Positions 1-8,234 are shown, counted from the first letter of the stretch. The stretch: DNA of 10,334 nucleotides from Verrucomicrobiota bacterium (GCA_018610125.1 JAHEOI010000066.1:1-10334); one strand, 5' to 3'. Made by a program: numbers and translations. The notes: generated from the sequence alone by a model not told the origin.

Positions 1-231
1 GATGACCTCTGCTTCTATACTCAGTGGAATGCATTGCGGGCGCTAACTTCGAAGGATCGGTTGAGACAAATCGCCCGCGAAGCCGGCTCCGTCAATCTGC
101 AGGGGGCGGCATTACTCGCCTTGGGCTCCGATGCGGATATTGGAGACGCCCCAATTACCCCGGCCTCCGATGAGGAGGGCGTGAAGCCGGCGCGAAAGGT
201 TATCCAAGCAACGTTCGGGGAGGCACCATAG
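1..231 (+). CDS. C-terminal end of an unidentified protein (5' end outside window)
   Basis: The frame is open from base 1 and stops with TAG at 229-231, giving 76 visible residues. An internal TTG at 34 could be read as a start, but the frame continues upstream through DDLCFYTQWNA, so this is more likely the tail of a gene that begins outside the window. The stretch LRQIAREAGSVNLQGAALLAL is helical and faintly like one HEAT-type repeat; this is weak. The last 35 residues are polar and acidic (SDADIGD, ASDEEG) and look like a loose tail. It converges on the broken transporter at 364-985. I do not recognise the family and assign no function. Confidence 0.55.
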   Translation, partial: DDLCFYTQWNALRALTSKDRLRQIAREAGSVNLQGAALLALGSDADIGDAPITPASDEEGVKPARKVIQATFGEAP

Positions 232-363
232 CAGGAAACAGCCGACCTTCCTGGAACTATATGGAAATGGATCCAACGCAGGTAACTTCCGTTCCCGACG
301 AACCACCGGCCGGGGTCACTACTCCCTGCCACTCCCACCGCCGGAACGGACCGGCCCTTGATA

Positions 364-985
364 TCACGCCACTCCCAACCCCCAGGCCACGAGCTAATAC
401 ATGAGTAAAGGAATCAGGGCGATCGTGAGAAGGTTCAGCACAAGCCCCGCACGGGCCATTTGCGGGATGTTGAAGAGGCCGCTTCCGTAGACGATGGCGT
501 TGGATGGCATGGCGACGGGGAGCATGAACGCACAGCCCGCCGCGAGGGCCGCCGGGATGACATCGATCAACAGCGGGCGAGAGATCCAGAGCAACGCCGC
601 AGTGCAAAAAGCCGCCGCCACTTTGATCTCCGGGGCAATGGTCCGGCCCATCGCGGTCAAAGCGTCGTCGATCACCTGCCGCCCGCCCGGAAGATACGAA
701 AGCCGGATTGGAAATCAAGAGAAAGATTAACGGATTGGCGTAGGGGGTGGCGACGTCTTCAATGGGAGCCACGCGCAATAAGGGGAACAGCACCAACGGC
801 AGCAACGCGGTCGCGGGAATCGGGATCGCCTCGCTGATCCACCAGATGCCCATGAACAGCCCCACAGCAGCAGTAACCCACGCCTTCCATTCAAGATCCC
901 CAACGGGAGGCGAGCCCAAAACCGCAACAAAAACCAACGGCCCCAAAAAGAGACCCATCTTTTGCCGTAAGCTGTATGAGCTCAC
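364..985 (-). pseudogene. Decayed DASS/SLC13-family sodium:anion symporter
   Basis: DASS/SLC13 proteins are inner-membrane carriers that import dicarboxylates, sulfate or phosphate with sodium, usually about 450-500 residues. Here only three blocks survive. From a GTG at 985 (or ATG at 958) the frame gives the N-terminal block, with WWISEAIPIPATALLPLVLFPLL and YANPLIFLL, up to about base 718. The reading then moves to another frame, about 714-570, with the middle block (LPGGRQVIDDALTAMG, ALLWISRPLL). It goes straight into the C-terminal signature IPAALAAGCAFMLPVAMPSNAIVYGSG. Family order implies two missing pieces: most of the helices between the first and middle blocks, and those between the middle and C-terminal blocks. 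A TAG at 394-396 interrupts the last helix, after which the same frame continues LVAWGLGVA to TGA at 364. No transport activity is expected. The family is sure; the exact deletion points are inferred without an alignment. Confidence 0.85.
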
Positions 986-1038
986 ATTTTGGCGTTAATT
1001 TAAGCCGGTTTTAGGACTTGAGTAAGGCCTGTTTTCGC

Positions 1039-1057
1039 AGACAACCAGTGCTTGTCT
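1039..1057. repeat. Short perfect inverted repeat AGACAA-N7-TTGTCT
   Basis: AGACAA (1039-1044) and TTGTCT (1052-1057) are perfect reverse complements separated by seven bases. The element lies between the end of the beta-helix gene and the start of the broken transporter, about 55 bases upstream of the transporter's first start codon. That position suits an operator for a dimeric regulator or a weak hairpin. No T-tract follows on either strand, so it is not a standard intrinsic terminator. Six-base arms can arise by chance. Confidence 0.3.
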
Positions 1058-1220
1058 CAAAAAGACTCTTCGAATAAGTCAATTCAGGGTCTGCAGTCCG
1101 CTGCTGACCTTGATCGCGCTCATGCCTCGAATGGTCGGAGGTTCTGCCGGTAGGATTGTGCGGCCTTCCACGGTATTCCCGGCCGGCGGAGAGCCCCAAT
1201 CGAAGCCGCCTCCACTTTCC

Positions 1221-2636
1221 TTATGGCCGCGGCAGATCGATCGGCAACTCATACGCCCCGACATCGACCCCGCCGCCCTGCGGACGGGAGGTGTCAACGA
1301 TGTCGGTTTCCGGGGCAAGGTCGCTACTCCCCGCATCGATGGCTCCGCTGTTCAGCGTCGGGCGCAAATCCAAGGCCGACAAGTCGGCAAAAAACGATAC
1401 GGGATCCTCGACAATGAGGTTGTGATCGGTGGTAATCCCCTTGTTCCGATCGATGTTCAGGGCCGAGGCGAGGTTGTTGCGGACTGTGCACTCCTCGGAA
1501 GCGGTGCCGTTCTTGTGCGGGCCGATCCGGATCCACGGCGGTCCGGGTCGTTCCTCGTTTGGATCGACAACGGTATTGTTCACGATCCGGCATCCCCGGG
1601 CCCCCAACAAAGTGATACCGTGCCAGTGATCTGTGACGATCACGTTGTTTTCGATCACCCAATCCTTAAACATGCCGTCAAAGCAGCCGATCCCTTGAAG
1701 GGTGCCTCGATGCGGTTGGTCCCGGTCCTCGTAATTGATAATGGTATTACCCCTCAATACAATGCCGGAGACGGTGCCCCGGCCCACACCCTGCGGCCCG
1801 TTCGACCAACTCTGAAACCCGTCGTCGTGATTGTCATTCACGTCATAGCAGTTCTTGACGGTGTTATATTGGAAAGTCATACGGTCCCCTAACCCGCGCA
1901 TTCCGTCACCCGCAAAATTCTTCACGAGATTCCCCTCAACAAGCGAGTCGCTCGCGCCCACGGAAATGCCAAAATCGACATTCTCAATTCGATTGCCGTC
2001 AAGGGTGATGCGTCTCCCTTCGGCCGAAAGCCCATTGCAAGCGCGTTCGTTCCAGTCCGCCCGAGACCATTCGGACACGTCCTCTGCCGACCGAACAACG
2101 CAGTCCGTCACTCTGATGTGGTGCACCGGCCCTCCCCAATCATGAGCTTCGACGCGGATAAGCGTCCGGGGTCTGTCGCCTTTTCCAGAGTCAGGCTGGA
2201 CGTGCAGCCCTTTAAGAACCCAATGGGCACCGGACTGAACCCGGATCTGCCGGAAACGAGGTACATGGCCCTCCTCGGCCGCAATGGTGATCGTTTCCCG
2301 GTTGTAGTAACCGCCAATCTCCAGCTCGCCGTAATTCCCCTCCCGCAGCCAAATCGTGTCGCCGCCCTTCACCGGTGCGTCGGGGTTCTTGGGCACCAGC
2401 TCCATTCCTTCCTCGTGAGGCAACGACTCCCATTCTCGACTCGCCACAAGGCCCCGATCGACCACCTGCTGCAAGCTATGCCAAGGCCGTTCCGCGCTCC
2501 CGTCGTTCTCGGGGGCACCATGTTGAGGGTCGACATAAAAATCCTTCGAGTGCACAGAGCCCCCCAAAACCAGGAGGCCCCAGGTCAGGCCGAAAATCGT
2601 TGGGGCAATCCAAATCCGGACGCGTTTATCCTTCAT
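1221..2636 (-). CDS. Exported right-handed parallel beta-helix protein, probably polysaccharide-active
   Basis: The 471-residue protein starts at ATG 2636 with a signal peptide: basic MKDKRVR, a hydrophobic core to about residue 26, and probable cleavage after VHS-30. The mature end opens with FYVDPQHGAPENDGS, the usual entry to the Pbl/pectate-lyase-like beta-helix fold. Coils then run from about residue 90 to 410, with NxxxN rungs such as LDGNRIENV, VEGNLVKNF, LRGNTIINY, IENNVIV and IVNNTVV. A polar patch, NDNHDDGFQSWS (268-278), could line an active cleft. It closes with VDVGAYEL, common at the end of such proteins. Beta-helix proteins include polysaccharide lyases, uronan epimerases and non-enzymatic binders, so the reaction is unknown. 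No clear Shine-Dalgarno precedes the ATG. The gene appears intact. Neighbouring exported glycosidase-like genes support a polysaccharide role. Confidence 0.85.
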   Translation of the reverse strand: MKDKRVRIWIAPTIFGLTWGLLVLGGSVHSKDFYVDPQHGAPENDGSAERPWHSLQQVVDRGLVASREWESLPHEEGMELVPKNPDAPVKGGDTIWLREGNYGELEIGGYYNRETITIAAEEGHVPRFRQIRVQSGAHWVLKGLHVQPDSGKGDRPRTLIRVEAHDWGGPVHHIRVTDCVVRSAEDVSEWSRADWNERACNGLSAEGRRITLDGNRIENVDFGISVGASDSLVEGNLVKNFAGDGMRGLGDRMTFQYNTVKNCYDVNDNHDDGFQSWSNGPQGVGRGTVSGIVLRGNTIINYEDRDQPHRGTLQGIGCFDGMFKDWVIENNVIVTDHWHGITLLGARGCRIVNNTVVDPNEERPGPPWIRIGPHKNGTASEECTVRNNLASALNIDRNKGITTDHNLIVEDPVSFFADLSALDLRPTLNSGAIDAGSSDLAPETDIVDTSRPQGGGVDVGAYELPIDLPRP

Positions 2637-2892
2637 GAGTCGCAGATTGTCGATGCTCGGGGGGCTCTTTGGCCGTCAGCAGCATTATCGCCATGCTCCC
2701 CCATGAAAATGCCGATCACGGCATTTCGCTCCCGCTGACGTTGTTGCGGCTTACCCGTCAGACGCAGCGTATGTTCAACTATGTCCTCGGATCCATTGGC
2801 GGCATCAGCCTGCTTGGAAACTTCTCCGTGAAGCGTTTGAACGTGTGGGGTACTTGCTGCGACGGGTCTGTTGATAGGTTTCCTTCGGCCAT
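2626..2892 (-). pseudogene. Possible broken small membrane-protein gene upstream of the beta-helix gene
   Basis: From ATG 2892 the frame reads MAEGNLSTDPSQQVPHTFKR... and stops at TAG 2781-2779. The same frame reopens before 2626 as SAFSWGSMAIMLLTAKEPPEH... and ends at TAA 2628-2626, overlapping the beta-helix start by 11 bases (ATGAAGGATAA). Between these pieces a second frame stays open and reads RQRERNAVIGIFMG. Joined by one shift, it gives AVIGIFMG-SMAIMLLTAKEPPEH, which looks like a terminal membrane helix with a polar cytoplasmic tail. The overlap with the next start is typical of coupled genes. At least two frame changes would be needed, so if this is a gene it is broken. I cannot name a family, and the region may be plain non-coding DNA. 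Confidence 0.25.
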
Positions 2893-3184
2893 ATGAACGC
2901 GATTCTATTCGGCTTGTTTTCAATATTCAAGAGGCATCTACCAAGCGTGAAGAGCCTCTTCCGTGTCCGGTCTGCTTGCCGGAGCAGCCGGCCATGCGGC
3001 GAATCCAAGGGGCTCTCCATGGCCTTGATCAGGTTGACTGAATCGTGCCTCATCGGAAACTGCTGTCTCGCCACCCACGCGGCCATTCATCGCAGCCTCT
3101 AGGATGCGCTGACGAGAGCTGACATGCTGCCAGCCCCCAAGCATGCCTTCGGGAATGCGCTCAACCACGAATTGTCCGGATGCA
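2637..3184. other. 548-base stretch without an intact gene
   Basis: This stretch separates the barrel-protein gene, which ends at 3185, from the beta-helix gene, which starts at 2636, both on the minus strand. Open frames here reach about 60-100 codons on both strands, but none shows a convincing protein composition throughout. The recognisable content is a minus-strand promoter-like pair at 2902-2930, the possible gene remnant at 2626-2892, and a small GC hairpin at 2978-2992 (GCCGG-AGCAG-CCGGC) with no T-tract. The half nearest 3184 shows nothing I can identify. Confidence 0.5.
2902..2930 (-). promoter_or_regulatory. Sigma-70-like promoter TTGAAT-N17-TAGAAT
   Basis: On the minus strand TTGAAT (2930-2925) is followed by exactly 17 bases and TAGAAT (2907-2902). 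This is four of six matches to the -35 consensus and five of six to the -10, with ideal spacing. The intervening DNA is locally AT-rich compared with its surroundings. A transcript would begin near 2895, about 260 bases before the beta-helix start codon, and only a few bases before the ATG at 2892. It is the best promoter candidate for the beta-helix gene. The consensus used is that of proteobacteria and may differ in this organism. Confidence 0.4.
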
Positions 3185-5116
3185 TCACTCACCAGGCACG
3201 AGCAGCGCGTCAGGGGATTCGGCGAGAAGGGGAGGGACGCCTTCGAGCCGAAGGTCGACATCCTCAAGGATCCCTTTCCGGGGCTCCTCAATGGCCAGAG
3301 ACCATACTTTGCCATCTTGGCCTTCGGCGACCGATATCGGAAGTCGGACCGTTCTCTTCGATTCCCCGTCCGCTACTGTCCGGCCCATTGGATCCAAGAC
3401 CTGCACGGCGGCGCGCTCGGCGTTGCTTCGGGGGGAACGGGCCTCTACGGTGAATGTTGCTGTACCTTCTCGTACGTAGAAATAGAGGCGGGGAGCAAAC
3501 TGACATATCGAGAGGCTGGTTGGACTCTCCGGGAAGCCGGCCGGCACCATAACCCAATGGGAGGCGTCCGGCCGGACCGAAGCGCAGTTCTGTCGGCTAT
3601 AGGTGATGAGCTGGTATAGACCGTCTTCTTCCGGTGTGAACGCCGCCGTCACGCGCTTTCCAAGAGGAATCTTCCCCTGTTTGATCATCTCCCCTCCGGG
3701 AGCGTAAAGAAGATAGCCGGGGATATCCTCATAATCACCGAGCTGATGGCCGTGCATGAACAGCCGTATCCGGTGTCCGGAGCGGCCCCTTATGTAGTAG
3801 GCTCCGGAGCCGCGAAGGCGGGTGGCCGCCTCCCGTAAGGCTGGTTCCGTCCAGTCGGCACCTGTCTCCCGCAGGGTGGATAACCCCGGGCTCTGCGCGG
3901 GCCGACCGACTCGATCGCGTGTCTGTCGCGGTTCCTTCCAGGCGTCCATATCTCCGCTATCAATGCGGCGGTTCGCCCAGGTAAACCACTTCATGTAAGC
4001 CTCGTGGTCCGCAGGTCCCGGGGTGAAATAGGGAACACGATCCTGCCAGCTCGGCTGGGTCGGTCCTTCATAGAATACCCAGTAGCCGTCCGCTACCTGG
4101 GCCTGCATGAGGGCATTCTTACCGGAGAACTCCGGATCGGCCCCTTCCACTTTGGGATCAATACCGCCGATGTAGTCATGCGGGAAGTTTTCCAGGACAA
4201 CAGAGCGATCGTTTCGGGCAAAGACACGGCGGTTTGCCTCAAGCGCCAGCTTGTGCGGTATCGTGCCGCGCCGCCCATAGGCCGAGTGGTCGGCCAGGAT
4301 AAGCGGGGCTTGGTCTGTGGCCCACTCCTGGCAGATGGCCTTCTTGATAAACGGAGTGCCCGGGGCGGGATAGACACAGAAACGAAATTCCGGATGGATC
4401 TTGTCTACTTTCGCGCGCAGGCGTCGGCAGCGTATCCGCCATCGTTTTACCTGGAAGGCGCTAAATTCCTCATGCAAACCACGGTCCCGGAGCCACTCCC
4501 GTCTTTTGCTCGGCCTCAATGACGGTGGATCAATCCCCTGCTCGCGGGCGAATTCCTCTATAGTCTTCCCATCATAAGAAAGGGAATAGGCATTCCCACT
4601 CTTGGGTTGGCTATAGATCTCGTAGTCGAGGAAGACGCCGATTACGGAGTCCACGCGACGACCGAGCCGGGCATAGGAAGTGACTCGACGCGTCAACCAG
4701 TTCCATAGGCGATCCGAGGTAGGGCTGCAGATCGGCGTAGTCTTCCCGTCGCCCCACACCATTTCAGGCCCGTCCTCGGAAGGCAATGTCCCTCGCATCC
4801 AGGGCATGAAGGCCACCCCTTCCTCTTCCGCCCATCGGGCGCATTTCTCCAGGAAGTCGATGTCGGAACCCCCTCTCCGGGGGACGATCACGTTAAAGCC
4901 CGCTTCCGCGATGTCATGGACTTGCTTCTTCCTCAACGGAAGCTCGTTGTTCAAGTGCATGAAGGTCTTGTCGACCAGTATCCGCCACTTCTTGGGGGAA
5001 TCGAGGGGCTCGGCTCTGCCGGTTTCCAGATGACCGAGCACAAACATAATACATACTACAACCGTGGTCCGTCTCTGTCCCCCGCGAAGCCATCCTTTTA
5101 GGTTCTCTTCCTGCAT
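3185..5116 (-). CDS. Exported TIM-barrel glycosidase-like protein with C-terminal beta domains, family not recognised
   Basis: The 643-residue protein starts at ATG 5116; a GAGG lies only one base upstream, so initiation is unclear. Residues 1-36 are a signal peptide: basic QRR, core TVVVCIMFVLG, likely cleavage after GRA. Residues 45-385 look like a (beta/alpha)8 barrel with strand-loop blocks WRILVDK, FNVIVPRRGG, VAFMPWMRG, VIGVFLDYEIY, FRFCVYPAP, PLILADHSAYG, SVVLENFPHDY and DGYWVFYEGP. Acidic residues at strand ends (D164, E166, E309, E350) are catalytic candidates, as in retaining glycosidases; this is inferred. After a linker of about 395-430, beta-rich segments resemble carbohydrate-binding or sandwich modules. 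Substrate and reaction are unknown. It is divergent from the propeller gene at 5277, with 160 bases between starts. The gene looks intact, with composition like its neighbours. Confidence 0.75.
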   Translation of the reverse strand: MQEENLKGWLRGGQRRTTVVVCIMFVLGHLETGRAEPLDSPKKWRILVDKTFMHLNNELPLRKKQVHDIAEAGFNVIVPRRGGSDIDFLEKCARWAEEEGVAFMPWMRGTLPSEDGPEMVWGDGKTTPICSPTSDRLWNWLTRRVTSYARLGRRVDSVIGVFLDYEIYSQPKSGNAYSLSYDGKTIEEFAREQGIDPPSLRPSKRREWLRDRGLHEEFSAFQVKRWRIRCRRLRAKVDKIHPEFRFCVYPAPGTPFIKKAICQEWATDQAPLILADHSAYGRRGTIPHKLALEANRRVFARNDRSVVLENFPHDYIGGIDPKVEGADPEFSGKNALMQAQVADGYWVFYEGPTQPSWQDRVPYFTPGPADHEAYMKWFTWANRRIDSGDMDAWKEPRQTRDRVGRPAQSPGLSTLRETGADWTEPALREAATRLRGSGAYYIRGRSGHRIRLFMHGHQLGDYEDIPGYLLYAPGGEMIKQGKIPLGKRVTAAFTPEEDGLYQLITYSRQNCASVRPDASHWVMVPAGFPESPTSLSICQFAPRLYFYVREGTATFTVEARSPRSNAERAAVQVLDPMGRTVADGESKRTVRLPISVAEGQDGKVWSLAIEEPRKGILEDVDLRLEGVPPLLAESPDALLVPGE

Positions 5117-5276
5117 ACCTCAAAATGATACCGCACGCATCAAACTTAACGGAAGCAGAATCAATCGCTTAGGGTCTGTGACGCGCCGCCACCTCATGGG
5201 AGCTTTAATGCCTCTTTTACGGACTGGGGGGGACTCCACTTTCTTAATTGCACTTACCAGAAGAAATACACCAACA

Positions 5277-6716
5277 ATGAAAAAAACGAACAAGGGATTC
5301 AAATGGAAGGGCTTGATGGCAATGACACTGTCTCTTCTCGCCTTCGGCACAGTGACTCATGCCCAAGCCCCGTGGGGCGGGTCATTAATGCAGCGCGGCA
5401 TCGGCGCTATCACGTGCGGAGGACCGGCCGAGGATAATACCGGCGCCGCTCTGCCTCCATCCTCAGTTTTCACGTTCGGGCTGGTCGATCTACGGGCGCC
5501 GTCGGGATCGGACTATGGTGGTTGTGGCACCGCCGCCCCTCTCTGGAACGCCCCGATGTATCATCATTCCTCTTGGAACGCCGAAAATCTCGGCAATCTC
5601 TTCGGCATCACCCTTGATGCGAGCGACAACATTTACGTCGCGGCCCATGGCCTTTACGGCACCTATCGTCCGCTCCATCACCGTTACGGTACTCTCGGGG
5701 GAGGTGCCACGAGTCTTGCCGCAGCGGGGACCATTTACCGGATCGACGCGAGCACAGCCGCAGCAAGCGTCTTCGCTGTCATCCCGGGGCAGCAGACGAT
5801 GACGATCAACCCCTCTTTCAGCTCTGGCCCCGGCCTCGGAAACATCGCTTACGACCGGACACACGATCAGTTTTTTGTCTCGAGTCTCGAAGATGGCAAG
5901 ATCTATCGCCTCGACGCTTCGGGTGCGATCCTAAATCACTTCGATCCGCTTGCACCCGATAATGGCGCTTCGGGCATGCCCCCTCGTGAAGAGCGAGTCT
6001 GGGCCGTTGAGGTTTCCAATGGCCACCTCTTTTATTCCATCTGGAACGATGGCAACGCCGCATCGCCGGGAGTCATTCGTCGCGTCTCGCTTTCGGGATC
6101 GGGTGACTTCGATCCGAGCTCCGATGCGCCAGTGCTCAGCGTCCCGCCTCAAAGCTATATTTACACTGGCGGCACACCCGTGGTGGACATAACCTTCAGC
6201 CTTGATGGCCGGACGATGATCCTTGGCACCCGCACGATGAGGAAAGACACAATCGCTTACAATCACACCAGCGCGACCCACATGGCCCCTCTAAGCGGCG
6301 GAACGTGGACCGCGATCCGTACGCAAAGCACCGGATGCAATTCCTTCCAGGGCGAATCGTACGGTGGCGTCGCCTACGGCGAAGAGGGTGACGTTCAAGA
6401 ATCGATCATCTGGGCAACCTCGGCAGACATGGCTGCCAACTATGGTCCGCACGGACTTTTCGGAGTTAGGACTTCCGACTTCCCGTTCAGTGGCCGGGCC
6501 AACAATTCATTCAAAGTCCCGTACGACCCATCCTTTGCGAACAACTGGCGCGACGATCGAAAGGGCTCCGGTGGGGACATCGAGATCGTGCGCGAGAGCG
6601 CATGCGCCAAGATCACGGTTTCTGAAGTCGATTGTCCGGAAGACAAGGACCAACCATTCATGGTCGATCTCGACATGTATACGATCACGCTCCCAATCAG
6701 AGACCTCACCCCATGA
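5277..6716 (+). CDS. Exported beta-propeller surface protein, probably truncated by a frameshift at its C-terminus
   Basis: The frame is open from 5064, but ATG 5277 is chosen because it directly precedes a signal peptide: MKKTNKGFKWK, a core of MAMTLSLLAFG, and cleavage after THA-29. An AGAAG about 13 bases upstream could serve the ribosome. The 479-residue product has propeller-like blades: LFGITLDASDNIYVAA, AGTIYRIDAS, LGNIAYDRTHDQFFVSS, DGKIYRLDASG, VWAVEVSNGHLFYS and VVDITFSLDGRTMILGT. Similar exported propellers followed by repeat or adhesion domains are known in Bacteroidota and PVC bacteria. Here the next domain (CAKITVSEVDCPEDKDQPF, from 443) ends abruptly at TGA 6714-6716, while the plus-one frame continues HETQTNTR to TAA 6738. 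No membrane anchor or sorting signal remains. A binding or structural role is likelier than catalysis. It is the only complete plus-strand gene here. Confidence 0.8.
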   Translation: MKKTNKGFKWKGLMAMTLSLLAFGTVTHAQAPWGGSLMQRGIGAITCGGPAEDNTGAALPPSSVFTFGLVDLRAPSGSDYGGCGTAAPLWNAPMYHHSSWNAENLGNLFGITLDASDNIYVAAHGLYGTYRPLHHRYGTLGGGATSLAAAGTIYRIDASTAAASVFAVIPGQQTMTINPSFSSGPGLGNIAYDRTHDQFFVSSLEDGKIYRLDASGAILNHFDPLAPDNGASGMPPREERVWAVEVSNGHLFYSIWNDGNAASPGVIRRVSLSGSGDFDPSSDAPVLSVPPQSYIYTGGTPVVDITFSLDGRTMILGTRTMRKDTIAYNHTSATHMAPLSGGTWTAIRTQSTGCNSFQGESYGGVAYGEEGDVQESIIWATSADMAANYGPHGLFGVRTSDFPFSGRANNSFKVPYDPSFANNWRDDRKGSGGDIEIVRESACAKITVSEVDCPEDKDQPFMVDLDMYTITLPIRDLTP

Positions 6717-6908
6717 AACCCAGACCAACACTCGTTAACCAGAATTTTAGGGTCGTTCACGGAGACGGATCCCTCGTTCCCCCGAAAAAGACAAGGTCGA
6801 TTTGATTTTACGGAGATGAAGCCGTTTCTTCCCCATAAGAAGATTTTACGCCGGCGTTCACTCCCGCGATCTCGCCCCGAAGCCACCAAACGAGCGGGAG
6901 ATAAGCGA

Positions 6909-8234
6909 TCACCTTGTTCCCTTGAGCAATAGATAGCGGGGGCTTTGAGAAATGACGCATTTCACACCTTTGGTTTCCCATGTCAAAGCCTTCTCGCGGT
7001 CTCCCAACATCGAGACCAAACGGCCCGAGCCCGGTTCAAGCGGCAGCACAATCCGCTTCCGCTTTTTACCCCGACTTGGATTCTCCCAAGCCCAGGCGCC
7101 CAATGCCTGATTCTCCTTGCCAGTGGTCCAAAACACGACAGCTTCCTTTTGTCCCTTCCTGAATTTCAAAACAAAGTCGGCGGGGTCTCCGCAATCCAAA
7201 CGTTTCACAAACCGGTATCCGGCCAATGTCTCGGTCAAGGTCGCCGCCGCCTCATAGGCAGGCTTTGGCGTCAGGTCACGTTGCACGATTCCGGAATTCG
7301 GGCCAAGATTGGGTCCTGTCGTCGCTTCGTTTTTCCATTGGTAGTAAATATGGAGCGGGACACGCTGGTGGAGATTGACCAGATAGGTTCTTACAAAATA
7401 TTGGGCTTGTTGGCCGGCTGTCAGACGCGAATCATCCCAATGGATCATCGGATAGCCCCATTCACCGGAGATGATGGGAATCGATTTGCCGTCGGGCGCA
7501 TAGCGTTGGATCAATGCGCGCAGCTTTCGATAATCCTCAATCACGCTTTCCGGGGGCTCATGACGCCGATAGGGATGTACCGTGACGGCGTCGATCCTAT
7601 GCAGCAGCCCTTCCTCAAATGCCTTCTCGAGCCAGTTTAAGGCGATACCCGAAGTGGCCGGTGCGACCACCTTCCCTGAAGGATCCGCTTTATGGACCCG
7701 CCGGGCCACTTGCCTTGTCAGCTCTAGATACTGCTCCATCGAGTCAAAGATCCGTCCAAACCGATGGTGATTCGGCTCGTTCCAAACCTCCCAAAGGATC
7801 CCGTGCCCGGCGTAACGCTCCGCAGTTTTCGAGGCGAAAGCCGCAAAGGCTTCCCGGCCCTTTCGATTCCCCAAGTCATAGAGGTCATTGCGGCCGAGCA
7901 AAATATAAAGGATATGAATATCGCGTTCGCGACATCCGGCTGTCAACGCGTCATAACCGGTTCCTCCGTACTCGTAGACTCCCTTCTCTTGCTCTACTTG
8001 ACCCCAACGGATACCAGTCCGCACATAGCCAAAGCCGGCTTTTGCAATCCGATCCAAATCGCGTGGCTCACCGGTAAAATGGATGTTCAAGCCCAACCCA
8101 TCCGGGATAGTGAGAGTGGGGAAATCCTCCCCGGCGAGATCGGGCATGGGATTCATGATACCAACGCAAGTGGCGAAGGCTACAAGAAAGGCCCCGGACC
8201 GAGTTGAAAGACTGAATCGCTTCGTCATAAACAT
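6909..8234 (-). CDS. Exported clan GH-A type glycoside hydrolase
   Basis: The frame is open from 8366, but ATG 8234 is preferred: AGAAGG lies eight bases upstream and a signal peptide follows (MFMTKRFSLSTRS, core GAFLVAFATCVGIM, end near LAG-35). That gives 441 residues. The TIM-barrel pattern of clan GH-A (families such as GH5, GH39 and GH42) is clear: GFGYVRTGIRWGQVEQEKG on strand 2, LWEVWNEPNHH with acid/base E153, VTVHPY with H220, and ISGEWGYP with probable nucleophile E258. A beta-sandwich tail after about residue 330 (FVLKFRKGQKEAVVFWTTG) is common in these enzymes. It likely retains configuration while cutting beta-linked glycans outside the cytoplasm or in the periplasm. The exact family and substrate cannot be read from the sequence; GH39-like or GH5-like are the best guesses. 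Both catalytic glutamates are present, so it should be active. Confidence 0.85.
   Translation of the reverse strand: MFMTKRFSLSTRSGAFLVAFATCVGIMNPMPDLAGEDFPTLTIPDGLGLNIHFTGEPRDLDRIAKAGFGYVRTGIRWGQVEQEKGVYEYGGTGYDALTAGCRERDIHILYILLGRNDLYDLGNRKGREAFAAFASKTAERYAGHGILWEVWNEPNHHRFGRIFDSMEQYLELTRQVARRVHKADPSGKVVAPATSGIALNWLEKAFEEGLLHRIDAVTVHPYRRHEPPESVIEDYRKLRALIQRYAPDGKSIPIISGEWGYPMIHWDDSRLTAGQQAQYFVRTYLVNLHQRVPLHIYYQWKNEATTGPNLGPNSGIVQRDLTPKPAYEAAATLTETLAGYRFVKRLDCGDPADFVLKFRKGQKEAVVFWTTGKENQALGAWAWENPSRGKKRKRIVLPLEPGSGRLVSMLGDREKALTWETKGVKCVISQSPRYLLLKGTR

Noticed and set aside
1079..1220. Minus-strand open frame after the beta-helix stop (ends ...SSGLQTLN)
   Set aside because: Short, no start of its own outside the beta-helix gene, and no family resemblance; may be a remnant but cannot be supported.
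1110..1892. 260-codon open frame on the plus strand
   Set aside because: It is antisense to the beta-helix gene, which has a signal peptide, family motifs and a proper ending. The plus-strand translation has no recognisable domain.
3143..3619. 158-codon plus-strand open frame
   Set aside because: Mostly antisense to the C-terminal part of the 643-residue barrel protein; composition is not protein-like.
5064..5276. Extended N-terminus of the beta-propeller protein
   Set aside because: The extra 71 residues overlap the divergent gene's start and lack a signal peptide; a typical signal peptide begins at 5277.
6861..6900. Inverted repeat CTCCCGC...GCGGGAG as a terminator between convergent genes
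   Set aside because: Seven-base arms are separated by 26 bases and no T-tract follows.
6945..7640. 231-codon plus-strand open frame
   Set aside because: Antisense to the glycoside hydrolase, whose WNEPN and GEWGYP motifs prove the minus-strand frame.
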